Shown here: positions 56,191 to 64,000 of the stretch, piece by piece
How positions within the stretch are numbered: position 1 is the first letter of the stretch
How the letters are laid out: every line of letters starts with the position of its first letter
NCBI RefSeq assembly: GCF_024448335.1
Contig: NZ_JAMOHM010000001.1
Coordinates: 434,001 to 498,000, forward strand
DNA length: 64,000 bases
Direction of reading: 5' to 3'
From: Stutzerimonas frequens
GTDB lineage: Bacteria; Pseudomonadota; Gammaproteobacteria; Pseudomonadales; Pseudomonadaceae
Position numbers and translations under genes: made by a program
Notes under the pieces: generated by a model
What the model saw: only the letters and a program-made list of their open reading frames with translations
Told to the model about the DNA's origin: nothing
Databases searched by the model: none

Positions 56191-58380
56191 ATGCATGACG
56201 ATCTCTCCCTTCTCCTGAATTCCCTCAACGATGCCCAGCGCCAGGCCGTGGCCGCGCCGCTGGGCCGGCAACTGGTGCTGGCCGGCGCCGGCTCGGGCAA
56301 GACCCGTGTACTGGTGCACCGCATCGCCTGGCTGCACCAGGTCGAGCGCGCATCATTGCACTCGATCCTGTCGGTGACCTTTACCAACAAGGCGGCCGCG
56401 GAAATGCGCCAGCGTATCGAGCAGCTGCTGCACGTCAACCCGCAGGGCATGTGGGTCGGCACCTTCCACGGCCTGGCCCATCGCCTGCTGCGTGCGCACT
56501 GGCGCGAGGCGAAGCTGGCGGAGAATTTCCAGATTCTCGATTCCGACGACCAGCAGCGCCTGGTCAAGCGGGTGATCCGCGAGCTCGGCCTCGACGAGCA
56601 GCGCTGGCCGGCGCGCCAGGCACAGTGGTGGATCAATGCGCAGAAGGACGAAGGGCTGCGCCCACGCAACATCCAGGCCGGCGGTGATCTGTTCCTCGCC
56701 ACCCAGCTGAAGATCTACGAGGCCTATGAAGAGGCCTGCGCCCGCGCCGGCGTCATCGACTTCTCCGAGCTGCTGCTACGTGCGCTGGATCTGTGGCGCG
56801 ACCACCCCGGCCTGCTCGAGCACTACCAGCGGCGCTTCCGCCATGTGCTGGTGGACGAGTTCCAGGACACCAACGCCGTCCAGTACGCCTGGCTGCGATT
56901 GCTGGCCAAGGGCGGCGAGAGCCTGATGGTGGTCGGCGACGACGACCAGTCGATCTACGGCTGGCGCGGCGCGCGCATCGAGAACCTGCACCAGTTCAGC
57001 GCCGACTTCCCGGATGCCGAAACCATCCGCTTGGAACAGAACTACCGCTCCACCGCCTGCATCCTCAAGGCCGCCAACGCGCTGATCGCCAACAACCAGG
57101 GTCGCCTCGGCAAGGAACTCTGGACCTCCGGCTGCGAGGGCGAGCCGATCAGCCTGTACGCCGCGTTCAACGAGCACGACGAAGCGCGTTACGTGGTCGA
57201 GAGCATCGAGAAGGCCATCCGCGACGGCATGAGCCGCAGCGAGATCGCCATCCTCTACCGCTCCAACGCCCAGTCGCGGGTGCTGGAAGAGGCGCTGCTG
57301 CGCGAGAAGATCCCCTACCGCATCTACGGCGGCCAGCGCTTCTTCGAGCGTGCCGAGATCAAGAACGCCATGGCCTACCTGCGCCTGATCCAGACCCGCG
57401 ACAACGACGCGGCGCTGGAACGGGTGATCAACGTGCCGGCCCGCGGCATCGGCGAGAAGACCGTCGAATGCCTGCGCCAGCTGGCCCGTGAACAGGGCCT
57501 GTCGATGTGGGCTGCGCTGCACCAGGCGGTCGGCACCAAGGCGGTGTCCGGGCGCGCCGCCAGCGCGCTGAACGGCTTCGTCGAGCTGGTCGACACCCTG
57601 GCGCTGAAGGTCGAGAAACTGCCGCTGCACAGCATGGCGCAGCTGGTCATCGAGGAATCCGGGCTACTCGCCTACCACCGCGACGAAAAGGGCGAGAAGG
57701 CCCAGGCGCGGGTGGAAAACCTCGAGGAACTGGTCTCCGCCGCCCGCGCCTTCGACAACTACAGCGAAGAGGACGACGACATCCAGTCGCCGCTGGCCGC
57801 CTTCCTCGACCACGCCTCGCTGGAGGCCGGCGAGCAGCAGGCCGGCGATCACGAGGACAGCGTGCAGCTGATGACCCTGCACAGCGCCAAGGGTCTGGAG
57901 TTCCCGCTGGTGTTCCTGGTCGGCATGGAAGAAGGCCTGTTCCCGCACAAGATGAGCCTGGAGGAATCCGGCCGCCTGGAAGAGGAACGCCGCCTGGCCT
58001 ACGTCGGCATCACCCGCGCCATGCAGCAGCTGGTGATCACCTACGCCGAAACACGCCGGCTGTACGGCAGCGAGACCTACAACAAGGTCTCGCGCTTCGT
58101 CCGCGAGATTCCGCCGGCGCTGGTGCAGGAAGTGCGGCTGAGCAACACGGTGACGCGCTCGTTCAGCGGCAAGAGCATGAGCGGCTCGTCGCTGTTCGAC
58201 GGCGCCGGCGTGCCGGAAACACCGTTCAACCTCGGCCAGCGCGTACGCCATTCGCTGTTCGGCGAAGGCACCATCCTCAACTTCGAAGGCGCCGGCGCCC
58301 AGGCGCGGGTGCAGGTGAATTTCGAGGACGAGGGCAGCAAATGGCTGATGCTCAGCTACGCGAAACTTGAAGCCCTGTGA
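56191..58380 (+). CDS. uvrD: DNA helicase II
   Basis: SF1A 3'-5' helicase for nucleotide excision and mismatch repair. The 729-residue protein has Q-motif LNDAQRQAVAAPLG, Walker A AGAGSGKT near residue 31, Ia SVTFTNKAAAEMRQRI, DEAD-like VDEFQDTNAVQ near 221, motif III DDDQSIYGWRGA, motif IV EQNYRS, motif V LMTLHSAKGLEF near 562 and motif VI YVGITRA near 604. The C-terminal Tudor-like tail (LGQRVRHSLFGEGTILNFEG) distinguishes UvrD/PcrA from Rep. Typical length. Confidence 0.96.
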   Translation: MHDDLSLLLNSLNDAQRQAVAAPLGRQLVLAGAGSGKTRVLVHRIAWLHQVERASLHSILSVTFTNKAAAEMRQRIEQLLHVNPQGMWVGTFHGLAHRLLRAHWREAKLAENFQILDSDDQQRLVKRVIRELGLDEQRWPARQAQWWINAQKDEGLRPRNIQAGGDLFLATQLKIYEAYEEACARAGVIDFSELLLRALDLWRDHPGLLEHYQRRFRHVLVDEFQDTNAVQYAWLRLLAKGGESLMVVGDDDQSIYGWRGARIENLHQFSADFPDAETIRLEQNYRSTACILKAANALIANNQGRLGKELWTSGCEGEPISLYAAFNEHDEARYVVESIEKAIRDGMSRSEIAILYRSNAQSRVLEEALLREKIPYRIYGGQRFFERAEIKNAMAYLRLIQTRDNDAALERVINVPARGIGEKTVECLRQLAREQGLSMWAALHQAVGTKAVSGRAASALNGFVELVDTLALKVEKLPLHSMAQLVIEESGLLAYHRDEKGEKAQARVENLEELVSAARAFDNYSEEDDDIQSPLAAFLDHASLEAGEQQAGDHEDSVQLMTLHSAKGLEFPLVFLVGMEEGLFPHKMSLEESGRLEEERRLAYVGITRAMQQLVITYAETRRLYGSETYNKVSRFVREIPPALVQEVRLSNTVTRSFSGKSMSGSSLFDGAGVPETPFNLGQRVRHSLFGEGTILNFEGAGAQARVQVNFEDEGSKWLMLSYAKLEAL

Positions 58381-58453
58381 GGTTGACGCTAACGTCAATC
58401 CGCCATACCAACCAGCCACTCTTATAAGAAGAATCTTCCAAGGATACCGACCC

Positions 58454-59557
58454 ATGAAACGCCGCCATCTGTTCGGTGCTGCCGCTGCCTTGCTTGCCAC
58501 CCTCGGCCTTGCCGGTTGCAACGACGACAAGAAAGTCGAAACCACCGGCCAGCAGGCCGCCAGCGAACCCGCCAAAACCTACACCTGGAAGATGGTCACC
58601 GCCTGGCCGAAGAACTACCCGGGCCTGGGCACCGCCGCCGAACGCCTGGCCGAGCGCGTCAAGGTGATGAGTGACGGTCGCCTGACCATCAAGGTCTACG
58701 CCGCCGGCGAACTGGTGCCGGCGCTGGAAGTGTTCGATGCCGTTTCGCGCGGCACCGCCGAACTGGGCCACGGCGCTGCCTACTACTGGAAGGGCAAGGT
58801 GCCCACCGCGCAGTTCTTCACCTCCGTGCCGTTCGGCCTGTCGGCCATCGAGATGAACGCCTGGCTGAGCAAGGGCGAAGGCCAGAAGTTCTGGGACGAG
58901 GCCTATGCCCCGTTCGGCGTGAAGCCGATGGTGGTCGGCAACACCGGCATGCAGATGGGCGGCTGGTACAACAAGGAGATCAATTCGCTGGACGACCTCA
59001 AGGGGCTGAAGATCCGCATGCCGGGCCTCGGCGGCGAAGTGCTGACACGTCTCGGCGCGACCACCGTCAACCTGCCTGGCGGCGAGGTGTTCACTGCGCT
59101 GCAGTCCGGCGCCATCGACGCCACCGACTGGGTCAGCCCGTACAACGACCTGGCCTTCGGTCTGCACAAGGCCGCGAAGTATTACTACTACCCCGGCTGG
59201 CAGGAGCCGCAGGCGGTGCTCGAACTGCTGGTCAATCAGAAGGCGTTCGATACCCTGCCCGAGGATCTGCAGGCGATCCTCACCGAAGCGACCCGCGCGG
59301 CCAGCCGCGACATGATGGATGACTACGTCTACAACAACGCCCTGGCGCTGGATCAGCTCAAGCAGCAGGGCGTCGAGCTCAAGCGCTTCCCCGACGAAGT
59401 GCTCGGCGCCATGCAGGAGCAGTCGGAGCTGGTGCTCGGCGAGCTGGCTGCGCAGAGCGAGCTGAACGGGCGCATCTGGGCGTCGATGAAAGCCTTCCAG
59501 GCGCAGGTCAAGCCGATGCACGAGATCTCCGAGAAGGAACTGTACAACTGGCGTTGA
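58454..59557 (+). CDS. TRAP transporter solute-binding lipoprotein (DctP family)
   Basis: A 367-residue binding protein with a lipobox (LGLAGC, Cys near residue 21). The mature fold is DctP/TakP-like: TWKMVTAWPKNYPGLGTAAERLAERV, SRGTAELGHGAAYYW near residue 102, and MPGLGGEVLTRLGATTVNLPGGEVFTALQSGAIDATDWV near 195, where the Arg and Trp bind carboxylate ligands. TRAP systems import organic acids with sodium, but no DctQ/DctM membrane genes are adjacent, so this is an orphan component. The ATG at 58454 is set by the signal sequence. Confidence 0.9.
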   Translation: MKRRHLFGAAAALLATLGLAGCNDDKKVETTGQQAASEPAKTYTWKMVTAWPKNYPGLGTAAERLAERVKVMSDGRLTIKVYAAGELVPALEVFDAVSRGTAELGHGAAYYWKGKVPTAQFFTSVPFGLSAIEMNAWLSKGEGQKFWDEAYAPFGVKPMVVGNTGMQMGGWYNKEINSLDDLKGLKIRMPGLGGEVLTRLGATTVNLPGGEVFTALQSGAIDATDWVSPYNDLAFGLHKAAKYYYYPGWQEPQAVLELLVNQKAFDTLPEDLQAILTEATRAASRDMMDDYVYNNALALDQLKQQGVELKRFPDEVLGAMQEQSELVLGELAAQSELNGRIWASMKAFQAQVKPMHEISEKELYNWR

Positions 59558-59742
59558 CCTGCCGTGCGCGCGGAGCCGCCGGGCTCCGCGCGCCGATCAG
59601 GGCCAGCCGACTCTTGGTCGGCCTGGCCGAACGCGACCAACGGTCGCAAGCAAAAGCTCGTAACATACTGCCCCTCGCCAACCCTTGCCCGGCTCGGCAG
59701 GATGGCGCGCGTACCTCCACTTAATTCAAGCGGGAACACTCA

Positions 59743-60585
59743 ATGCAACGTGTGCTTAGCATTTTCATGGCGCTGTGTATCAGCCTGACCTTCGCGCTGG
59801 ACGCCCACGCCAAGCGCTTCGGCGGCGGCAAGAGCTTCGGCTCGGCACCGAGCCACCAGACCCGCCAGGCGCCCCAGCAGACCCAGGCCGCACCGAATCA
59901 GGCTGGCCGTCAGACGCCCGCTGCCGCCAGCGGTGCCTCGCGCTGGCTCGGCCCGCTGGCCGGTCTGGCCGCCGGCGGCCTGCTCGCCTCGATGTTCATG
60001 GGCGATGGCTTCGAGGGCATCCAGTTCATGGATATCCTGATCTTCGGCCTGATCGCCTTCCTGCTGTTCCGCTTCCTCGCCGCCCGTCGTCGCCAGCAGC
60101 AACCGGCCATGGCCGGCCACGCGCCGATGCAGCGCGAGATGCCGCAGCAGCCCGCGACCTCCATCTTCGGTGGCAGCGCCGCCCCGGCCGCCGCCGCTCC
60201 GGTGATCAACGCCCCGGCCTGGTTCAACGAGCAGAGCTTCGTCGCCGCGGCCCGCGAGCACTTCCTCTCGCTGCAGCAGCACTGGGACGCCAACGAGATG
60301 GACAAGATCGCCGAGTTCGTCACCCCGCAGCTGCTGGGCTTCCTCAAGCAGGAGCGCGCCGAGATCGGTGATGCCTATCAGTCGACCTACATCGACGATC
60401 TGCAGATCCAGCTCGACGGCGTCGACGACAACGCCGAGAAGACCACCGCGACCCTGACCTTCAGCGGCGTGGCTAAGACTTCGCGCTTCGACCAGGGCGA
60501 GCCCTTCAGCGAAAGCTGGCGCATGGAGCGTGTGCAGGGCGAGAACCAGCCCTGGCTGGTCGTCGGTATCCGTCAGAACGCCTGA
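59743..60585 (+). CDS. Tim44-like domain protein
   Basis: 280 residues: an N-terminal signal/TM segment, a Gly/Ser/Gln/Pro-rich linker (KRFGGGKSFGSAPSHQTRQ...), Gly-rich and hydrophobic spans (PLAGLAAGGLLASM and ILIFGLIAFLLFRFL, about residues 68-112), and a C-terminal Tim44/MBA1-like domain from about 160 (FNEQSFVAAAREHFLSLQQHWD). Bacterial relatives are inner-membrane proteins of unclear role. A strong terminator follows. Confidence 0.87.
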   Translation: MQRVLSIFMALCISLTFALDAHAKRFGGGKSFGSAPSHQTRQAPQQTQAAPNQAGRQTPAAASGASRWLGPLAGLAAGGLLASMFMGDGFEGIQFMDILIFGLIAFLLFRFLAARRRQQQPAMAGHAPMQREMPQQPATSIFGGSAAPAAAAPVINAPAWFNEQSFVAAAREHFLSLQQHWDANEMDKIAEFVTPQLLGFLKQERAEIGDAYQSTYIDDLQIQLDGVDDNAEKTTATLTFSGVAKTSRFDQGEPFSESWRMERVQGENQPWLVVGIRQNA

Positions 60586-60631
60586 TCGGCGTCGTGTAGA
60601 GAATCCGGTCTGCCTTAACGCAGTCTGCAAA

Positions 60632-60659
60632 ACAAACCCCGCCATCTGGCGGGGTTTGT
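60632..60659 (+). terminator. Rho-independent terminator after the Tim44-like gene
   Basis: ACAAACCCCGCC (60632-60643), loop ATCT, GGCGGGGTTTGT (60648-60659), followed by CGTTTC. The 12-bp stem is nearly symmetric with A/T ends, so it could also serve the minus strand, though the minus-strand hydrolase gene ends about 60 bases away. Confidence 0.82.
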
Positions 60660-60716
60660 CGTTTCTGGGCGGCAAGCGGCGCGGTGCTCCGAGCCGCTCG
60701 ACGAGGCTGCTGCACA

Positions 60717-61667
60717 TCACTTCTTGAGGAACGCCAGCAGATCGTTGTTGAAGCGTTCCTTGTGGGTGTCGGTCAGGCCATGCGGGGCTCCGGGATAGAC
60801 GATCAGCTGCGCACCCTCGATCAGCGCTGCGGATGCCTTGCCCGAGCTGTCCAGCGGCACGATCTGATCATCGTCACCGTGGATCACCAGCGTCGGCACA
60901 TCGAACTTCTTCAGATCCTCGCGGAAATCGGTGGCCGAGAAGGCGGCGATGGAGTCGTAGGTGTTCTTGTGCCCGGCCTGCATGCCCTGGGCGCGCCAGT
61001 TGTCGATCAATCCCTGGGAAACCTTGGCGCCCGGCCGGTTGAAGCCGTAGAACGGGCCGGAAGCCAGGTCCAGATACAGCTGCGCGCGGTCTTCCAGCGA
61101 AGCCTTGCGGATGCCGTCGAACATTTCCAGCGGCAGACCACCCGGGTTATCCGCGGTCTTCAGCATCATCGGCGGCACAGCGCTGACCAGCACAGCCTTT
61201 TTCACCCGCCCGGTGCCGTGGCGACCGATGTAGCGCGCCACCTCGCCACCACCTGTGGAGAAGCCGACCAGGGTCACGTCCTGCAGGTCCAGTGCCTCGA
61301 TCACCGCGGCCAGATCGTCGGCGTAGTGGTCCATGTCGTTGCCTTCCCAGGGCTGACTGGAACGGCCATGGCCGCGACGGTCATGAGCGACCACTCGATA
61401 GCCCTGCGAAGCGAGGAACATCATCTGCGATTCCCAGCTGTCGGAACTCAGCGGCCAGCCGTGGCTGAAGGTAACCACCGGGCCATCCTTCGGCCCCCAG
61501 TCCTTGTAGTAGAGCTGCACGCCATCGGCGGTGGTGATGGTGCTGGCGGTCTGCGCGGCGACTACGCTGCTGCCGGGCTTCACCGGTTGTGCGGCCTCGG
61601 CGGCGAAGGCGGGTTGCAGCGCGATGGCCAGCAGCGAGAGGGCGAAGGTGCGAGTGATCGAGTTCAT
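60717..61667 (-). CDS. Exported alpha/beta hydrolase, non-heme haloperoxidase-like
   Basis: A 316-residue precursor with a Sec signal ([15 protein letters not shown]). The hydrolase fold shows [13 protein letters not shown] (oxyanion region), [12 protein letters not shown], the nucleophile elbow [17 protein letters not shown] near residue 137, acid Asp in HGDDDQIVP and the catalytic His in [13 protein letters not shown] near 297. These match the cofactor-free haloperoxidase/esterase group, usually cytoplasmic; export is the notable feature. Encoded 38 bases downstream of ohr on the same strand, so probably part of the same peroxide response. Confidence 0.88.
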   Translation of the reverse strand: MNSITRTFALSLLAIALQPAFAAEAAQPVKPGSSVVAAQTASTITTADGVQLYYKDWGPKDGPVVTFSHGWPLSSDSWESQMMFLASQGYRVVAHDRRGHGRSSQPWEGNDMDHYADDLAAVIEALDLQDVTLVGFSTGGGEVARYIGRHGTGRVKKAVLVSAVPPMMLKTADNPGGLPLEMFDGIRKASLEDRAQLYLDLASGPFYGFNRPGAKVSQGLIDNWRAQGMQAGHKNTYDSIAAFSATDFREDLKKFDVPTLVIHGDDDQIVPLDSSGKASAALIEGAQLIVYPGAPHGLTDTHKERFNNDLLAFLKK

Positions 61668-61705
61668 GGTGTGGGTCTCCTGTTCGTAGATAAAGTGGTC
61701 TGGAT

Positions 61706-62134
61706 TCAGTCAGCGAGGATCAGCGTGACGTCGATGTTTCCGCGGGTGGCGTTGGAGTAGGGGCAGACCACGTGGGCCTGCTCGACCAGCGCTTGCAGCA
61801 CGTCGCGGGCGATGCCGGGGGCGCTGATGGTCAGCTCGGCCTCGATGCCGAAGCCGGTGGGAATCTGGCCGATGCCGACCTTGCCGGTGATGCGGGTATC
61901 GGCCGGCAGGGCGACCTTCTGCTTGCCGGCGACGAACTTCAGGGCACCGAGAAAGCAGGCCGAATATCCGGCGGCGAACAGCTGCTCGGGGTTGGTCCCG
62001 GCACCACCGGCGCCGCCCAGCTCACGCGGCGTGGACAGCTGCACGTCGAGCGCCTGGTCGGACGATGTGGCGCGACCTTCCCGGCCGCCGGTGGCGGTGG
62101 CAGTAGCGGTGTAGAGGATCTTCTCGATGGACAT
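61706..62134 (-). CDS. ohr: Organic hydroperoxide resistance protein
   Basis: Thiol peroxidase detoxifying organic hydroperoxides, 142 residues. The two reactive Cys lie in [10 protein letters not shown] (near residue 60) and [14 protein letters not shown] (near 124), with the conserved Glu of [13 protein letters not shown] and an early Arg in TGGREGRA. Full family length. The ATG at 62134 has AGGAG upstream. Divergent from an AraC regulator rather than the usual MarR-type OhrR, and followed by the exported hydrolase. Confidence 0.93.
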   Translation of the reverse strand: MSIEKILYTATATATGGREGRATSSDQALDVQLSTPRELGGAGGAGTNPEQLFAAGYSACFLGALKFVAGKQKVALPADTRITGKVGIGQIPTGFGIEAELTISAPGIARDVLQALVEQAHVVCPYSNATRGNIDVTLILAD

Positions 62135-62195
62135 GGCGGTGACTCCTGTTTTCTGAAGTTGCCGGAGCGGTGTTGTCCGGTAAGCGCTATTCTGC

Positions 62196-62218
62196 TCACC
62201 AGAAAAAACTGTTGGTGA
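62196..62218. promoter_or_regulatory. Inverted repeat between ohr and araC
   Basis: TCACCA (62196-62201) and TGGTGA (62213-62218), 11-base spacer, located 36 bases upstream of the araC-type start in the divergent promoter region. Short, so only a modest candidate for an operator. Confidence 0.35.
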
Positions 62219-62253
62219 CGTAAAGTCCGGGAAACTTGATCAGGAGTACTTAC

Positions 62254-63090
62254 ATGTCCGATCGCCTCGCTGCGTTGATGACGCACTTCCCGATGCACGC
62301 CCAGGTGTTCAATGCCGGGCCGCTGTGTGGCATCAACACGCTGCAGAGCGATGGCGTGCACGGGCAACTGCACCTAATACGCCGCGGCGAGGTGGAAGTC
62401 CGCTATGGGCGCGAGGTGCTGCAGGTCTCGCAACCGAGCCTGCTGCTGTTTCCGCGGCCGCTGACGCACCGCTTCATCACCGCGCCGGGCTGCGAGGTGG
62501 ACATGGTCTGCGCAAACCTGGCGTTCGAGGGCGGCAGTGCCAACCCGATCGCCTCGGCGCTGGCCGATCTGGTCTGCCTGCCGCTGGATGGCGTCATGGG
62601 TGCCGAGCCGGTGCTCTCGCTGCTGTTCGAGGAGGCCTTCGAACAGCGCTGCGGGCGCATGGCGCTGATCGAGCGCCTGGTGGAGGTGGTGATGATCCAG
62701 ATCCTGCGTCAGCTGATGGAAAGCGACGAGGTCAGCGGCGGACTGCTCTCAGGCCTCGCCCATCCGCGTTTGCGCAACGCGCTGGTGGCGATGCACGAAG
62801 CGCCAGCGCAGGACTGGACGCTCGAAGAGCTCGCCCGCGTCGCCGGGATGTCGCGCAGCGTGTTCGCCACCACCTTCCGCGAAACGCTCGGGCAGACGCC
62901 CGGCCAGTACCTGCAGGGCTGGCGCGTGCGTCTGGCACAGAAGGCGCTGCAGCGAGGGCGACCGCTGAAGGTGATCGCCACCGAGGTCGGCTACGGCAGC
63001 GAAGCGGCGCTGTCACGTGCATTCAAGGCGCAAGCCGGGCAGTCGCCACGGGAATGGAAGAACCAGCTCGCCAGGCCGGCCGGCGCCTGA
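62254..63090 (+). CDS. AraC-family transcriptional regulator
   Basis: 278 residues: an N-terminal cupin-like AraC-type domain (GVHGQLHLIRRGEVEVRYG near residue 36, LLLFPRPLTHRF) and two C-terminal helix-turn-helix units (WTLEELARVAGMSRSVFATTFRETLGQTPGQYLQGWRVRLA near residue 190, then IATEVGYGSEAALSRAFKAQAGQSPREW). The AGGAG 9 bases before ATG 62254 rules out the earlier in-frame ATG. Divergent from ohr, so it probably controls ohr and the hydrolase gene; its ligand is unknown. Confidence 0.92.
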   Translation: MSDRLAALMTHFPMHAQVFNAGPLCGINTLQSDGVHGQLHLIRRGEVEVRYGREVLQVSQPSLLLFPRPLTHRFITAPGCEVDMVCANLAFEGGSANPIASALADLVCLPLDGVMGAEPVLSLLFEEAFEQRCGRMALIERLVEVVMIQILRQLMESDEVSGGLLSGLAHPRLRNALVAMHEAPAQDWTLEELARVAGMSRSVFATTFRETLGQTPGQYLQGWRVRLAQKALQRGRPLKVIATEVGYGSEAALSRAFKAQAGQSPREWKNQLARPAGA

Positions 63091-63241
63091 GTGCCCAGCC
63101 GGTCCATCCTAGGCATCCTTGCGATTGCGGGCACAAGCGAAGCGCAGCATTAATCCTTCACTTCTTGAAAGCTTGGCTAAGCTGCTAAAGCAGACGCCGG
63201 CAAAGTATCGGCGTTCCAGCCTGATGAGAAGGAGAACACCG

Positions 63242-64000
63242 ATGGACATGAACCGTCGACAGTTCTTCAAGGTCTGCGGTGTGGGCCTTGGGGCGTCGAG
63301 CATGGCGGCATTGGGCATGGCCCCACCGACGGCATATGCCGAGTCGATCCGGCATTTCAAACTGACCAACACCCGTGAAACCCGCAACACCTGCCCCTAC
63401 TGTTCCGTCGGCTGCGGGCTGATCCTCTACAGCCAGGGCAGCGGCGGCAAGAACGTCGCGCAGAACATCATCCATATCGAAGGCGACTCCGATCACCCGG
63501 TCAACCGCGGCACCCTGTGCCCGAAAGGCGCCGGCCTGCTCGACTTCGTCCACAGCCCCAACCGCCTGACCCATCCGGAAGTCCGCGAAGCGGGCAGCAA
63601 CGAGTGGAAGCGCATCGAGTGGAGCGATGCCCTCGACCGTATCGCCCGACTGATGAAGGACGACCGCGACGCCAACTTCATCGAGCGCAACGACAAGGGC
63701 CAGACGGTCAACCGCTGGCTGAGCACCGGTTTCCTCGCCGCCTCGGCGTCCTCCAACGAGGCCGGCTACATCACCCACAAAGTGGTGCGTTCACTCGGCA
63801 TTCTGGGATTCGATAACCAGGCACGTGTCTGACACGGCCCGACGGTGGCAAGTCTTGCCCCGACGTTTGGCCGTGGAGCCATGACCAATCACTGGAGCGA
63901 TATCCAGAACGCCGATCTGGTCCTGATCATGGGCGGTAACGCCGCCGAAGCGCACCCGTGCGGCTTCAAATGGGTCACCGAGGCCAAGGCGCGCAACAAG
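63242..64000 (+). CDS. fdnG: Formate dehydrogenase catalytic subunit, selenocysteine, 3' end outside window
   Basis: Molybdenum/tungsten formate dehydrogenase alpha subunit of the respiratory FdnG/FdoG type. It begins with a twin-arginine signal (NRRQFFKVCGVGLGASS, cleavage after TAYA) and the [4Fe-4S] Cys cluster CPYCSVGCG near residue 51 and GTLCPKG near 92. An in-frame TGA at 63830-63832 (codon 197) falls where E. coli FdnG has Sec196: the flanks NQARV-U-HGPTVASLAPTFGRGAMTNHW match, and the frame stays open and conserved to the window end. A hairpin with a GU-containing loop follows at SECIS distance. AAGGAG precedes the ATG. Exported by Tat; donates electrons to the quinone pool via further subunits beyond the window. 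Confidence 0.95.
63833..63875 (+). promoter_or_regulatory. SECIS-like hairpin for selenocysteine insertion
   Basis: Immediately after the UGA: CACGGCC (63833-63839) pairs with GGCCGTG (63869-63875), an inner ACG/CGT, and GGCAA (63847-63851) / TTGCC (63855-63859) closing the loop GTC. The loop G lies 20 bases after the UGA, as in E. coli fdhF/fdnG, and supplies the G-U bases that SelB needs. Confidence 0.8.

Noticed and set aside
63119..63832. Formate dehydrogenase as a gene ending at 63832 or as a pseudogene
   Set aside because: The TGA is at the known Sec position, flanking residues match FdnG on both sides and a SECIS-like hairpin follows.

Overview
The window is GC-rich, densely coded bacterial DNA with Pseudomonas-type gene content. 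Three things point to the Pseudomonas stutzeri (Stutzerimonas) group: an ectABCD cluster followed by its own aspartokinase, a sulfate-uptake operon headed by oscA, and a backbone order (purK-purE ... LysR-aspA ... oadA-pycA-LysR-RpiR-zwf ... U32 peptidase ... GGDEF/EAL ... uvrD) that, as I recall it, matches P. aeruginosa PAO1. This assignment comes from reading the genes, not from a database search. I saw no rRNA, tRNA, CRISPR array or insertion sequence.

Layout. 1-7806 is a defence island: hsdR (cut by the window edge), an SMC/ABC-like AAA ATPase, a TOPRIM/RloB-like gene broken by a one-base frameshift, hsdM, hsdS and an Mrr-type endonuclease. 7982-10605 holds small housekeeping or unknown genes (Ala-rich Cys-motif protein, nucleotidyltransferase-like protein, DUF2188, 1-Cys peroxiredoxin, RBBP9-like hydrolase). 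10861-15206 is sulfur assimilation: oscA, a possible Cys-containing leader peptide, sbp, cysT, cysW, cysA. 15303-19535 carries ldhA, a uracil-DNA-glycosylase-like gene, a DUF3299 protein, a GlsB/YeaQ membrane protein and purK/purE.

19697-27028 looks like an inserted accessory segment on the minus strand: an adenylation-carrier-thioesterase protein, a 3-dehydroshikimate dehydratase (makes protocatechuate) and an orphan dCache/PAS histidine kinase. It may make or sense an aryl-acid-derived metabolite. 27177-35493 is a block for acidic amino acids and amides: LysR, aspartase, dicarboxylate symporter, XRE regulator, alanine-type symporter, asparaginase and an orphan binding protein.

35497-41886 ties inorganic carbon to anaplerosis. 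A four-gene minus-strand run, sbtA (bicarbonate transporter), sbtB-like PII protein, glutaminase and beta-carbonic anhydrase, lies directly downstream of the two-subunit pyruvate carboxylase genes pycA and oadA. 42126-45784 has the LysR regulator, a small conserved-looking ORF, an RpiR regulator and zwf. 46346-51178 is ectABCD-ask for ectoine and hydroxyectoine. 51345-60585 contains ydcH, trhP, a GGDEF/EAL protein, uvrD, a TRAP-type binding protein and a Tim44-domain protein. 60717-63090 is an ohr-hydrolase pair divergent from an AraC regulator. The window ends inside a selenocysteine formate dehydrogenase gene (UGA at 63830-63832 followed by a SECIS-like hairpin).
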